From Paracoccus fistulariae (GTDB lineage Bacteria; Pseudomonadota; Alphaproteobacteria; Rhodobacterales; Rhodobacteraceae), in assembly GCF_028553785.1 (NCBI RefSeq), contig NZ_CP067136.1, positions 2,354,501-2,418,500 on the forward strand: a stretch of 64,000 bases of DNA, written 5' to 3'. Position numbers and translations under genes: made by a program. Within the stretch, counting starts at the first letter, position 1; each line of letters starts with the position of its first letter. This document shows, piece after piece, positions 19,043 to 26,798 of this stretch. The notes under the pieces were generated by a model, which saw only the letters and a list, made by a program, of their open reading frames with translations, searched no databases and was not told the DNA's origin.

Positions 19043-19055
19043 GGAGGGGACAGAG

Positions 19056-20012
19056 ATGCTAAGCCGTACCGCCGCAAACCTCTTCTGGATGGGCCGCCAC
19101 CTGGAACGCGCCGATACCGCAGCCCGGCTGCTGGATGTCGGTCAGCGGATCACGCTGATGCCCAATACCGAAACAGGCTATCAGAACGAATGGAACTCGC
19201 TGCTGCAGGCGGCGGGGACAACAGACCTTTTCGCCCAGAAATACGGCGACAGTACCGAAGAGAATATTCAGGAATTCATCTTCTTCGATCGCGACAACCC
19301 GTCTTCGGTCGCCGCCTGTCTGGAAAAGGCCCGTGAAAGCGGCCGGATCGTGCGCACCGCGCTGACCAGCCAGGTCTGGGACGCGCTGAACCTGGCCTAT
19401 CAGGAGCTGCGCAAGATGGAGCGGCGCCAGCGGTCCAAGCTGGATGCCGCCGCGCTGACCGATTTTACAACATCCGCCACATCCACCGTGCGCGGGGCGA
19501 TCAATGCGACGCAATTGCGCAATGACGGCTGGCATTTCATGAATCTGGGCTATGGGCTGGAACGCGCGGATGCGACGGCCCGGTTGCTGGACGTGAAATA
19601 TTACGTGCTGCTGCCCCGGATCGAATTTGTCGGATCGGGGCTGGATACCTATCAGTGGCAGGTGATCCTGCGGGCGCTGTCGGCGCATCGGGCCTATCAC
19701 TGGGCCTATGGCGGCGATATTACCGCAGGCCGTGTCGCGGATTTCCTGATCCTGAACGGGGAAAGCCCGCGCTCGCTGCTGACCTCGCTTTACGAGGCGG
19801 TCTGGAACCTTGAGGGGCTGTCGCGCCGCTATGGGGATGGCGTCTCCTCGACCGCCCGCGACAAGGCGCGCGAGACGCTGGCCGCCCTACAGGCCCGCGA
19901 TATCGACATGATCTTCGACGAAGGTCTGCATGAATTCCTGTCATGGTTCATTGGCGAAATCGGTGCGATTTCGACACTGGTCCATGAAGATTACCTGCTG
20001 GGAGGGGCGTGA
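19056..20012 (+). CDS. Alpha-E domain-containing protein
   Basis: A 318-residue all-helical protein beginning LSRTAANLFWMGRHLERADTAARLLDVGQR, the alpha-E domain signature; the motif recurs as NLGYGLERADATARLLDVKYYVLLP in the second half. Its biochemical role is not known; it accompanies ATP-grasp and transglutaminase genes in predicted peptide-synthesis/modification operons. A strong ribosome binding site (AAGGAGGGG) precedes the ATG. It is followed after three bases by the transglutaminase gene. Confidence 0.9.
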   Translation: MLSRTAANLFWMGRHLERADTAARLLDVGQRITLMPNTETGYQNEWNSLLQAAGTTDLFAQKYGDSTEENIQEFIFFDRDNPSSVAACLEKARESGRIVRTALTSQVWDALNLAYQELRKMERRQRSKLDAAALTDFTTSATSTVRGAINATQLRNDGWHFMNLGYGLERADATARLLDVKYYVLLPRIEFVGSGLDTYQWQVILRALSAHRAYHWAYGGDITAGRVADFLILNGESPRSLLTSLYEAVWNLEGLSRRYGDGVSSTARDKARETLAALQARDIDMIFDEGLHEFLSWFIGEIGAISTLVHEDYLLGGA

Positions 20013-20015
20013 GCG

Positions 20016-20852
20016 ATGAAACTGGAGGTGACGCATCAAACCGTCTATCGCTATGACCACCCGATCCGGAATATCGTGCAAAGCCTGCGGCTGACGCCTT
20101 CGGTTTTCGAAGGGCAAAAGACGCATGACTGGAAGATCGACGTATCGGATGGCATCAAGGGGCCGGGCTTTCGCGACGGTGCGGGCGACTGGATCGAGGG
20201 CTGGACCATCCGCGGCCCCGCGACCGAGGTCGTCATCGCGATTTCAGGCAAGGTCGAGACCCGTGACACCGCAGGCGTTCTGCGCGGTTACCGCGAGGTG
20301 ATCAATCCGCTGGCCTATCTGCGCGACACGGCTGCGACGACGCCGGATGAGGCCCTGCGCGAGGCCGCCGGCAGCGTGACCGAACATCGCGATGCGCTGG
20401 ATCTGTCGCATCAGTTGTCGGCGCAGGTCGCCGACCGGATCGCCTATATGCCCGGCGTGACCGAAACCGCGACAACGGCGGCGGATGCGCTGAAACTGGG
20501 TCAGGGCGTCTGTCAGGACCATGCGCATGTGCTGATCACGCTGGCCCGTCTGCGCGGCCTGCCTGCGCGCTATGTCTCGGGCTATCTTCACAGCACGGCG
20601 GATGGTCAGTCCCATGATGCCGCCCATGCCTGGGCCGAGATCCATGTCGAGGGGCTTGGCTGGGTCGGCTTCGATGCCGCGAACCGCTGCTGCCCGGATG
20701 AGCGCTATGTCCGGTTGGGATCCGGCCTCGATGCCTCGGACGCGGCGCCCATTCGCGGCGTTGCCGCCGGGCAGGGCGCGGAAGAGCTGGACGTGGCCGT
20801 GCGGGTAGAAGAGGTTGAGAAGTTCCAGTCGCAAAGCCAGTCGCAGACATGA
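20016..20852 (+). CDS. Transglutaminase-like protein
   Basis: A 278-residue protein. The N-terminal domain (LEVTHQTVYRYDHPIRNIVQSLRLTP) is the bacterial transglutaminase-associated domain. The catalytic domain carries the Cys-His-Asp triad: LGQGVCQDHAHVLITLAR (Cys), SHDAAHAWAEIHVEGLGWVGFDAAN (His and Asp). It is probably a cysteine peptidase or amidotransferase working with the ATP-grasp product, as inferred from operon context. The extreme C-terminus is Gln/Ser rich (QSQSQSQT). A 10-bp stem lies just after the stop codon. Confidence 0.9.
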   Translation: MKLEVTHQTVYRYDHPIRNIVQSLRLTPSVFEGQKTHDWKIDVSDGIKGPGFRDGAGDWIEGWTIRGPATEVVIAISGKVETRDTAGVLRGYREVINPLAYLRDTAATTPDEALREAAGSVTEHRDALDLSHQLSAQVADRIAYMPGVTETATTAADALKLGQGVCQDHAHVLITLARLRGLPARYVSGYLHSTADGQSHDAAHAWAEIHVEGLGWVGFDAANRCCPDERYVRLGSGLDASDAAPIRGVAAGQGAEELDVAVRVEEVEKFQSQSQSQT

Positions 20853-20859
20853 AACGGTG

Positions 20860-20892
20860 CCCTGCGATGGGCGGCTTTCGTGCATCGCAGGG
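20860..20892 (+). terminator. Possible terminator after the transglutaminase gene
   Basis: CCCTGCGATG (20860-20869) pairs perfectly with CATCGCAGGG (20883-20892) across a 13-base loop. There is no long T run behind it (GGCGCTTTG), so it could also be a 3'-end stabilising hairpin. Confidence 0.5.
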
Positions 20893-21161
20893 GGCGCTTT
20901 GTATGTGGGCCACGGAACGGCTGGCGGCAGGTCATCTGAGCATGGTCGCCCGTGAGATTCCTGAATTGCCATTGTTGCGCGACGGGCCGGTGTAGGATTG
21001 GATATTTGTACAAAGGGGAAAGACACGCCGTCATCGCCCCGATCGGCCAGCCTGATCGCAGCTGGCCGAAAGAGAGTATGAGCCGGACGGCGCCTTGATG
21101 CAGGCGCGCCCATCGGTGGCCTTTTATGACGCGGTATCAGGCCGTTTCGTCGGTCTGCCCG
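20893..21161. other. Intergenic region without a convincing gene
   Basis: Between the transglutaminase hairpin and the end of the reverse phosphodiesterase gene I see no open frame with family features and no further clear hairpin. Small frames in this stretch lack a ribosome binding site. Confidence 0.5.
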
Positions 21162-23135
21162 CTACAGATACAGGCGATAGCGGGCAAAGCCGTTTTCGCC
21201 ATCGCCCGCCGCCTCGACCCGCGCGCCCTTGATATCTTCCAGATAGCCGGCGCCGGCGGGGCCGCTGTCAAACAGCACGGTCGCGCCATCCAGCGGCTGG
21301 AAGGACCAGTTGCCATCGGCCTTGGGGTCGATCACGCCCTGTTCGACGATATAGCGAACGATCACGTCGCGATTCGTGTCCGGCCCCTCAAAGACGATGG
21401 TGCTGCCATCATTGCCCGGGAAGGAGCCGCCACCCTCGGCGCGATAATTATTCGTGGCGACGATGAACTCTGCCGCCGGATCCAGAGGCTGCCCGTCATA
21501 TTTCAGATCGACGATGCGATTGGCCTCGGGGGCCGCGACCGCGCCGTCCCTGTCGAATTTCGCCGGTTGCGACAGGTCGATGCGATAGGTCACGCCGTCG
21601 ATCACGTCGAAATTATAGCTGGGGAAATCCGGGTTCAGCAGCATCTGATCGGCCTTGCCCGGCGTGATCTGGTTGAAGGCGCCGGCGCTGCGTTCCAGCC
21701 AATCCTTGACCTCTGCGCCGGTGACCTTCACCGCGCGGATCGTGTTGGGATATAGATAGAGATCGGCGACATTCTTGATGGCGATATCGCCCGCCGGGAC
21801 ATCGGTGTAATAATCCGGCCCGCCGCGACCGCCCGCCTTGAAGGGCGCCGCCGCCGACAGGATCGGCAGACCCTCATGCGCCGTGCCCTGCATCATCTGG
21901 GCAATGTACCAAGTCTGCGCGTTCGAGACGATCTGGACCGAGGGATCATCGGCGATCAGCGCGAAATAGCTGTAAAGAGGGGCTGCGGTTTTGCCCACCG
22001 GACGGCGGATGTAATCCAGCGTCGCCTGATGTTCGGGGGCCACGCTGTCCGCGACCGCCGCGACGCTGTCGACCAGCGGCGTGACATTGCGATCCGCATC
22101 ACGTTCATAGATCGGACGCGCCTCGGACTGATGGCTGAGGATGGCCCAGCCATCCCCCCGCCGCTCCAGCAGCAGATCGACCAGCCCCATGTGAGAGCCC
22201 CAGAACCCGGCCATCACCCCGGGCTTGCCGCCAATCGTGCCGGTGGCGTTATCCACGCCCTCGGTCCCGTCATAATCCGGGCCGGGAAAGACCAGATGCG
22301 AATGGCCGGTCAGGATGACGTCGATCCCCTCGACCCCGGCCAGCGGAATGGCGGCGTTTTCCATGCCGGGCTCATGCACAGCCGCGCCGATGCCTGAATG
22401 GCAAAGCGCAATGACCAGATCCACGCCCTCGGCCCGCAGCTTCGGCACCCAGGCCTGCGCCGCAGCGACAATATCGCGGGCGGTGGCCTTGCCCTCCATA
22501 TGCTTGCGGTCCCATTGCGTGATCTGGGGCGGCACAAAGCCGATGATGCCGATGCGGATCGGATGGACCTGTCCGGCACCGTCGGCCAGATTGCGTTCGA
22601 TGATCTGATAGGGCGGGATCAGGGTCTGGTCCTGATCCGGGCTGTCGCCTTCGGCCGTGGCGACATTGGCGCAGACCAGCGGGAAGTCCGCCCCTGACAG
22701 CGTATTGTGCAGAAATTCCAGCCCGTAGTTGAATTCATGGTTGCCGAGCGTACCGCCCTCGACGCCGACCGTGTTCATGGCGATGATGACCGGATGCATC
22801 TGGCCCTTTGCCATGCCACGTTCATAGGCGATGTAATCGCCCATCGGGTTGCCCTGCAGGAAATCGCCATTGTCCAGCAGGATCGAATTCCCGGCCTCAT
22901 CCCTGACGGCCTGGATCAGCGCGGCGGTGCGCGCCAGCCCGACCGTATCGACCGGCTTGTCGGCGTAATAATCATAGGGCCACAGATGCACATGCAGGTC
23001 AGTGGTTTCCATGATCCGCAGATGCGCCTGACCGGATTGCGCCCGCGCCGCGAAGGGATGCAGCACGGCCAGACCCAGACCGGCGGCGCCCGCCTGCAGG
23101 ATACCCCGGCGGCTGATCGAGAACAGATGGGCCAT
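21162..23135 (-). CDS. cpdB: 2',3'-cyclic-nucleotide 2'-phosphodiesterase/3'-nucleotidase (periplasmic)
   Basis: A 657-residue 5'-nucleotidase-superfamily enzyme that hydrolyses 2',3'-cyclic nucleotides and 3'-nucleotides in the periplasm. It has a twin-arginine signal (SRRGILQAGAAGLGLAVLHPFAARAQ). The N-terminal metallophosphoesterase domain shows METTDLHVHLWPYDYY, LLDNGDFLQGNPMGD, GGTLGNHEFNYGLEFL and ILTGHSHL; the C-terminal 5'-nucleotidase domain has VTGAEVKDWLERSAGAFNQI and IVATNNYRAEGGGSFPG. The ATG at 23135 follows GGGAGG. It is inserted on the opposite strand between the transglutaminase and Anbu genes, which usually lie close together. Confidence 0.93.
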   Translation of the reverse strand: MAHLFSISRRGILQAGAAGLGLAVLHPFAARAQSGQAHLRIMETTDLHVHLWPYDYYADKPVDTVGLARTAALIQAVRDEAGNSILLDNGDFLQGNPMGDYIAYERGMAKGQMHPVIIAMNTVGVEGGTLGNHEFNYGLEFLHNTLSGADFPLVCANVATAEGDSPDQDQTLIPPYQIIERNLADGAGQVHPIRIGIIGFVPPQITQWDRKHMEGKATARDIVAAAQAWVPKLRAEGVDLVIALCHSGIGAAVHEPGMENAAIPLAGVEGIDVILTGHSHLVFPGPDYDGTEGVDNATGTIGGKPGVMAGFWGSHMGLVDLLLERRGDGWAILSHQSEARPIYERDADRNVTPLVDSVAAVADSVAPEHQATLDYIRRPVGKTAAPLYSYFALIADDPSVQIVSNAQTWYIAQMMQGTAHEGLPILSAAAPFKAGGRGGPDYYTDVPAGDIAIKNVADLYLYPNTIRAVKVTGAEVKDWLERSAGAFNQITPGKADQMLLNPDFPSYNFDVIDGVTYRIDLSQPAKFDRDGAVAAPEANRIVDLKYDGQPLDPAAEFIVATNNYRAEGGGSFPGNDGSTIVFEGPDTNRDVIVRYIVEQGVIDPKADGNWSFQPLDGATVLFDSGPAGAGYLEDIKGARVEAAGDGENGFARYRLYL

Positions 23136-23316
23136 CGTCACCTCCCTGACCGTTTCGGGGGGATCATGCGCGCGACGGCCACGGAATGCGAGTCCCGATC
23201 CCGATGCCTGCGACAGATTTGCCGCAACGGGCCCGCGGATGACCCCTGCCCGAAAGCATCAATTGCGATATCGCAATCGCTTGCGTAAACAGCGCGCAGT
23301 TTTTGACGGGATCGTA

Positions 23317-24042
23317 ATGACCTATTGTGTCGGATTGAAATTGAATGCGGGCCTGGTGTTGCTGTCGGATACGCGCACCAATGCCGGGCTGGACAATATC
23401 GCCACCTATCGCAAGATGTTCATCTTCGAGGAACCGGGCGAGCGTGTGATCGCGATCATGACCGCCGGATCCCTGTCGGTGACGCAGACCACGCTGGCGC
23501 GTCTGGATGAGGCGATCCATGACGACATGGCGGATGAGGCGACCTCGATCATGAAGGCCCCGACCATGCTGCGGGTGGCGACGATCATCGGCCATACCCT
23601 GTCGGCGACGCGGCGCGAGATCATCGGACAGATGCAGGATTTCAGCCAGCAGGCCTCGGCCAGCATGATCGTGGCCGGTCAGCGCAAGGGCGGGGACATG
23701 CGGATGTTCCTGATCTATCCCGAGGGCAATTTCATCGAAGCCACCGATGACACCCCCTATCTGCAGATCGGCGAGCACAAATACGGCAAGCCGATTCTGG
23801 ACCGCGTGGTTTCGCCCGCGACGTCCCTGGCGGATGCGCAGAAGGCGGTGCTGCTGTCGATGGATTCGACGCTGCGGTCAAACCTGTCCGTGGGGATGCC
23901 GCTGGATCTGACGATTGTCGAAAAAGACGCCTGCACCGTCACCGCACAGCGCCGGATTCTGGAAGGCGATCCCGATTTCATGGAGATGAGCGCCGCCTGG
24001 TCTGCCGCGCTGCGCGACAGTTTTGTGAAGGTGACGATCTAG
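23317..24042 (+). CDS. Anbu (ancestral beta-subunit) proteasome-type protease
   Basis: A 241-residue Ntn-hydrolase. After the initiator Met the sequence is TYCVGLKLNAGLVLLSDTRTNAG, giving the expected Thr1 nucleophile, Asp17 and, a little later, a lysine (Lys32) in the YRKMFIFEE stretch. Anbu forms open helical or ring assemblies in other bacteria and its physiological substrate is unknown. The start is set by the catalytic threonine, so in-frame codons upstream are excluded. It belongs to the same conserved neighbourhood as the ATP-grasp, alpha-E and transglutaminase genes, from which it is separated here by cpdB. Confidence 0.9.
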   Translation: MTYCVGLKLNAGLVLLSDTRTNAGLDNIATYRKMFIFEEPGERVIAIMTAGSLSVTQTTLARLDEAIHDDMADEATSIMKAPTMLRVATIIGHTLSATRREIIGQMQDFSQQASASMIVAGQRKGGDMRMFLIYPEGNFIEATDDTPYLQIGEHKYGKPILDRVVSPATSLADAQKAVLLSMDSTLRSNLSVGMPLDLTIVEKDACTVTAQRRILEGDPDFMEMSAAWSAALRDSFVKVTI

Positions 24043-24146
24043 GGGCCGCGACCGATGGCTTGCCCGAAGTCCCTGATTTAATTTCCACAAACGGAATTCC
24101 TCTGCTAGCATCCCTGCGAGCCATTCTGATTTGGGAGATTGATGCC

Positions 24147-24704
24147 ATGAAGGCAATTCTACTTGGTGCGATGCTGACGCTGGCAGGCGCGGCAACATCC
24201 GCATCTGCGGCGGTGTATGACTGGGTTTACATCTTCAACAAGGGATTTGAAGCGCCTGATGTTGCGGTCGCGGGAACGATGGAAGGGACGCTGCAGGATG
24301 ATCTTGATACGATCATCGTCTCTTCTGTGACCTCTGCCTCTATCGGGGGCGAGGCGCTGACAGGGCCGCTGTACACGTCTGTCGTCTCTGTCGGAGAGAC
24401 CAATACGACACCCGGCTATGTGACGCTGAGCGGTGCGTCCATGGATCTCTGCGTTGCCTATGGGCCCGGCTGCAATGACGAGGAGCGTGGCGGCGGCATC
24501 CTGTTCTCCCTGCAACCACAGGTCAGCTTAGCGCTTGCGGTTGCAGACTTGAACACGGACGCGCTGCTGCTGGAGGTGTTCAATCCCACGGCATGGACCA
24601 TTACCGAACGCGCACCGGCGCCCGTGCCGCTGCCTGCTGCGGGCTGGATGCTGCTTGCGGGTGTGGGCGCATTGGCGATCCGGCGCAAGCGTCGCGATGC
24701 ATAA
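24147..24704 (+). CDS. VPLPA-CTERM sorting-domain protein
   Basis: A 185-residue exported protein: signal peptide (MKAILLGAMLTLAGAATSASA), a low-complexity beta-rich body with one cysteine pair (DLCVAYGPGCND), and a C-terminal tripartite signal PVPLPAAGWMLLAGVGALAIRRKRRDA (VPLPA motif, membrane helix, basic tail). Such tails direct proteins to an exosortase-type enzyme for cleavage and surface attachment. No exosortase gene is visible in the window. The ATG follows GGGAGA. The body matches nothing I recognise. Confidence 0.82.
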   Translation: MKAILLGAMLTLAGAATSASAAVYDWVYIFNKGFEAPDVAVAGTMEGTLQDDLDTIIVSSVTSASIGGEALTGPLYTSVVSVGETNTTPGYVTLSGASMDLCVAYGPGCNDEERGGGILFSLQPQVSLALAVADLNTDALLLEVFNPTAWTITERAPAPVPLPAAGWMLLAGVGALAIRRKRRDA

Positions 24705-24798
24705 TCCGGGATATGGCCGCGAAGATATTCGCGGCCGTCCCATTTGCAATTCTGCCGCAATAAATCCTGATTTTGAAACGCAGCGAATTTCACTATAA

Positions 24799-24820
24799 CA
24801 AACTGAACAGTTTGATTTTT
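24799..24820 (+). promoter_or_regulatory. Perfect 16-bp palindrome before the BCCT gene (operator or terminator)
   Basis: CAAACTG (24799-24805), AA, CAGTTTG (24808-24814) form a perfect dyad in an AT-rich stretch between the VPLPA gene and the BCCT transporter; ATTTTTG follows. Either it is a TetR/BetI-like operator for the transporter or a weak terminator of the preceding gene. Confidence 0.45.
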
Positions 24821-24937
24821 GCGCTAACGCTGGCCTTTGCGGGAATATTCCGTTAGAAGCCCAGCCTTCAAATAACACGACGCCGCGAATAACCGCCCGC
24901 GTCGCAAATTAATCCCGAAAAGCGCAAAAGGATCACC

Positions 24938-26632
24938 ATGACAAATCTTGCCGATCCGGCAGGCGTAATATCTGCGTCCCCGGACGATGAAGTTCTGGAA
25001 GACACCGCAACCGAAGACGTGATGCCTTCGCCCGAAGGCCCGACCGAGGTTATCGAAACCGATTATGAGATTGGCCAGCATAATATCAGTCATTCGGTGA
25101 CATTCGATTTCGACGTTCACAAGCCGGTCTTTCTGGTCTCGTCGCTTACCATCATTATTTTCACCATCGCCACGCTGACCTTTCAGACCCAGCTTGAACC
25201 GGTATTTACCGGGATGCGGAATTACCTGACGGCCAAGCTGGATTGGTTCTTCCTGCTGTCGGGCGATGTTTTCGTGCTCGTCGCCCTGGCGCTGGCGATT
25301 TCACCGCTGGGCAGCATCCGCATTGGCGGCCCCGACGCAACGCCGGATTATTCCCGTGCCTCATGGCTGGCGATGCTGTTCGCGGCGGGCATGGGGATCG
25401 GCCTGGTATTCTATGGCGTTTCTGAACCGATGAGCCATTATGAAAGCGCCATTGGCGGGATCACGATGGAAAACGGCCTGCGCACCGACTGGGCGCCGCT
25501 GGGCGGGGCCGAGGGCAACCCGGCCGAGGCGCGGCAACTGGCCATGGCGGCCACGCTGTATCACTGGGCGCTGCACCCCTGGGCGATGTATGCGCTGGTG
25601 GCGCTGTCGCTGGCGATCTTTGCCTATAACAAGGGCCTGCCGATGACGATGCGCTCGGTCTTCTACCCGCTGCTGGGGGAACGCATCTGGGGCTGGCCCG
25701 GCCATGTCATCGACATTCTGGCCATCATCGCGACCATCTTCGGGCTTGCCACCTCTTTGGGCTATGGCGCGGAACAGGCGACCGCCGGCCTGGGCTTTCT
25801 GTTCGGGATTCCCGCCGGGATGACGACCAAGATCCTGCTGATCGTCGCGATCACCTTCGTTGCCACGATCTCGGTCGTGGCCGGGATGGATAACGGCGTG
25901 AAGCGGCTGTCCGAATTCAATATGGTCATGGCCTTCGCCCTGCTGCTGTTCGTGCTGTTCGCGGGCCCCACGCTGGCCATCCTGACCGGCATCTGGGAAA
26001 GCGCCGCGGCCTATGCCCGCGACTTCATCCCGCTGTCGAACCCCTTCGGCCGTACCGATGACAACTACCGTCAGGGCTGGACCGCCTTCTACTGGGCCTG
26101 GTGGATCAGCTGGTCACCCTTCGTCGGCATGTTCATCGCCCGCGTCTCGCGCGGTCGTTCGGTACGCGAGTTCATTCTGACCGTGCTGATCGTGCCCTCG
26201 GTCGTCTGCCTTGTCTGGTTCACGACATTCGGCGGCACCGCATTGTCGCAGGTGGCCGATGGCTTCAGCGGCGTGCTGAATGCCGATCTGGAACTGAAGC
26301 TGTTCGAGATGCTGTCGCAACTGCCGCTAACCGAAATCAGCTCTTTGATCGGGATCATCCTGGTGATGGTGTTCTTCATCACCTCGGCCGATTCCGGGTC
26401 GCTGGTGGTGGACACGATCGCCGCCGGGGGCAAGCTGAACGCCCCGACGCCGCAGCGCGTGCTGTGGGCCTCTTTCTCGGGACTGCTGGCGATTGCGCTG
26501 CTGCTGGGCGGTGGTCTGGCGGCGCTGCAGGCCATGGCCGTCTCGACCGGGTTCCCCTTCACGCTGGTGCTGCTGGCGGCCACCTGGGCGCTGGTCAAAG
26601 GGCTGCAGGGCGAACGCCGCGAGGTTATCTGA
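24938..26632 (+). CDS. BCCT family betaine/carnitine/choline transporter
   Basis: A 564-residue inner-membrane transporter with twelve expected membrane segments. The family signature GWTAFYWAWWISWSPFVGMFIARVSRGRSVREFI (around residues 375-405) is present, as is GMGIGLVFYGVSEPMSHY, the glycine-rich segment of the sodium/substrate site. Members take up glycine betaine, choline, carnitine or dimethylsulfoniopropionate, often for osmoprotection. The N-terminal 45 residues are acidic and cytoplasmic. There are no betaine-synthesis genes nearby, so the substrate is open. A GC-rich perfect hairpin follows the stop. Confidence 0.93.
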   Translation: MTNLADPAGVISASPDDEVLEDTATEDVMPSPEGPTEVIETDYEIGQHNISHSVTFDFDVHKPVFLVSSLTIIIFTIATLTFQTQLEPVFTGMRNYLTAKLDWFFLLSGDVFVLVALALAISPLGSIRIGGPDATPDYSRASWLAMLFAAGMGIGLVFYGVSEPMSHYESAIGGITMENGLRTDWAPLGGAEGNPAEARQLAMAATLYHWALHPWAMYALVALSLAIFAYNKGLPMTMRSVFYPLLGERIWGWPGHVIDILAIIATIFGLATSLGYGAEQATAGLGFLFGIPAGMTTKILLIVAITFVATISVVAGMDNGVKRLSEFNMVMAFALLLFVLFAGPTLAILTGIWESAAAYARDFIPLSNPFGRTDDNYRQGWTAFYWAWWISWSPFVGMFIARVSRGRSVREFILTVLIVPSVVCLVWFTTFGGTALSQVADGFSGVLNADLELKLFEMLSQLPLTEISSLIGIILVMVFFITSADSGSLVVDTIAAGGKLNAPTPQRVLWASFSGLLAIALLLGGGLAALQAMAVSTGFPFTLVLLAATWALVKGLQGERREVI

Positions 26633-26639
26633 GGACGCC

Positions 26640-26667
26640 TGCGCCGGGCGGCACGCTGCCCGGCGCA
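26640..26667 (+). terminator. Terminator-like hairpin after the BCCT gene
   Basis: TGCGCCGGGC (26640-26649) and GCCCGGCGCA (26658-26667) are perfectly complementary around an 8-base loop. No T run follows, so termination is likely but unproven. Confidence 0.6.
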
Positions 26668-26798
26668 TCCCGCAGGTGCGACGCCGATCCCACGCACTCT
26701 TTACCGTTCCGAACGACATTATATTCATCCAGCCCCGTTGAGGCTTCCCGCCACTGCGGGTTAATCATGTCGTCAGGTCATGAGGGGAGGGGATTTTC

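Noticed and set aside
21876..23288. Forward frames opposite cpdB
   Set aside because: The reverse frame has full 5'-nucleotidase motifs and a Tat signal; the forward frames have none.
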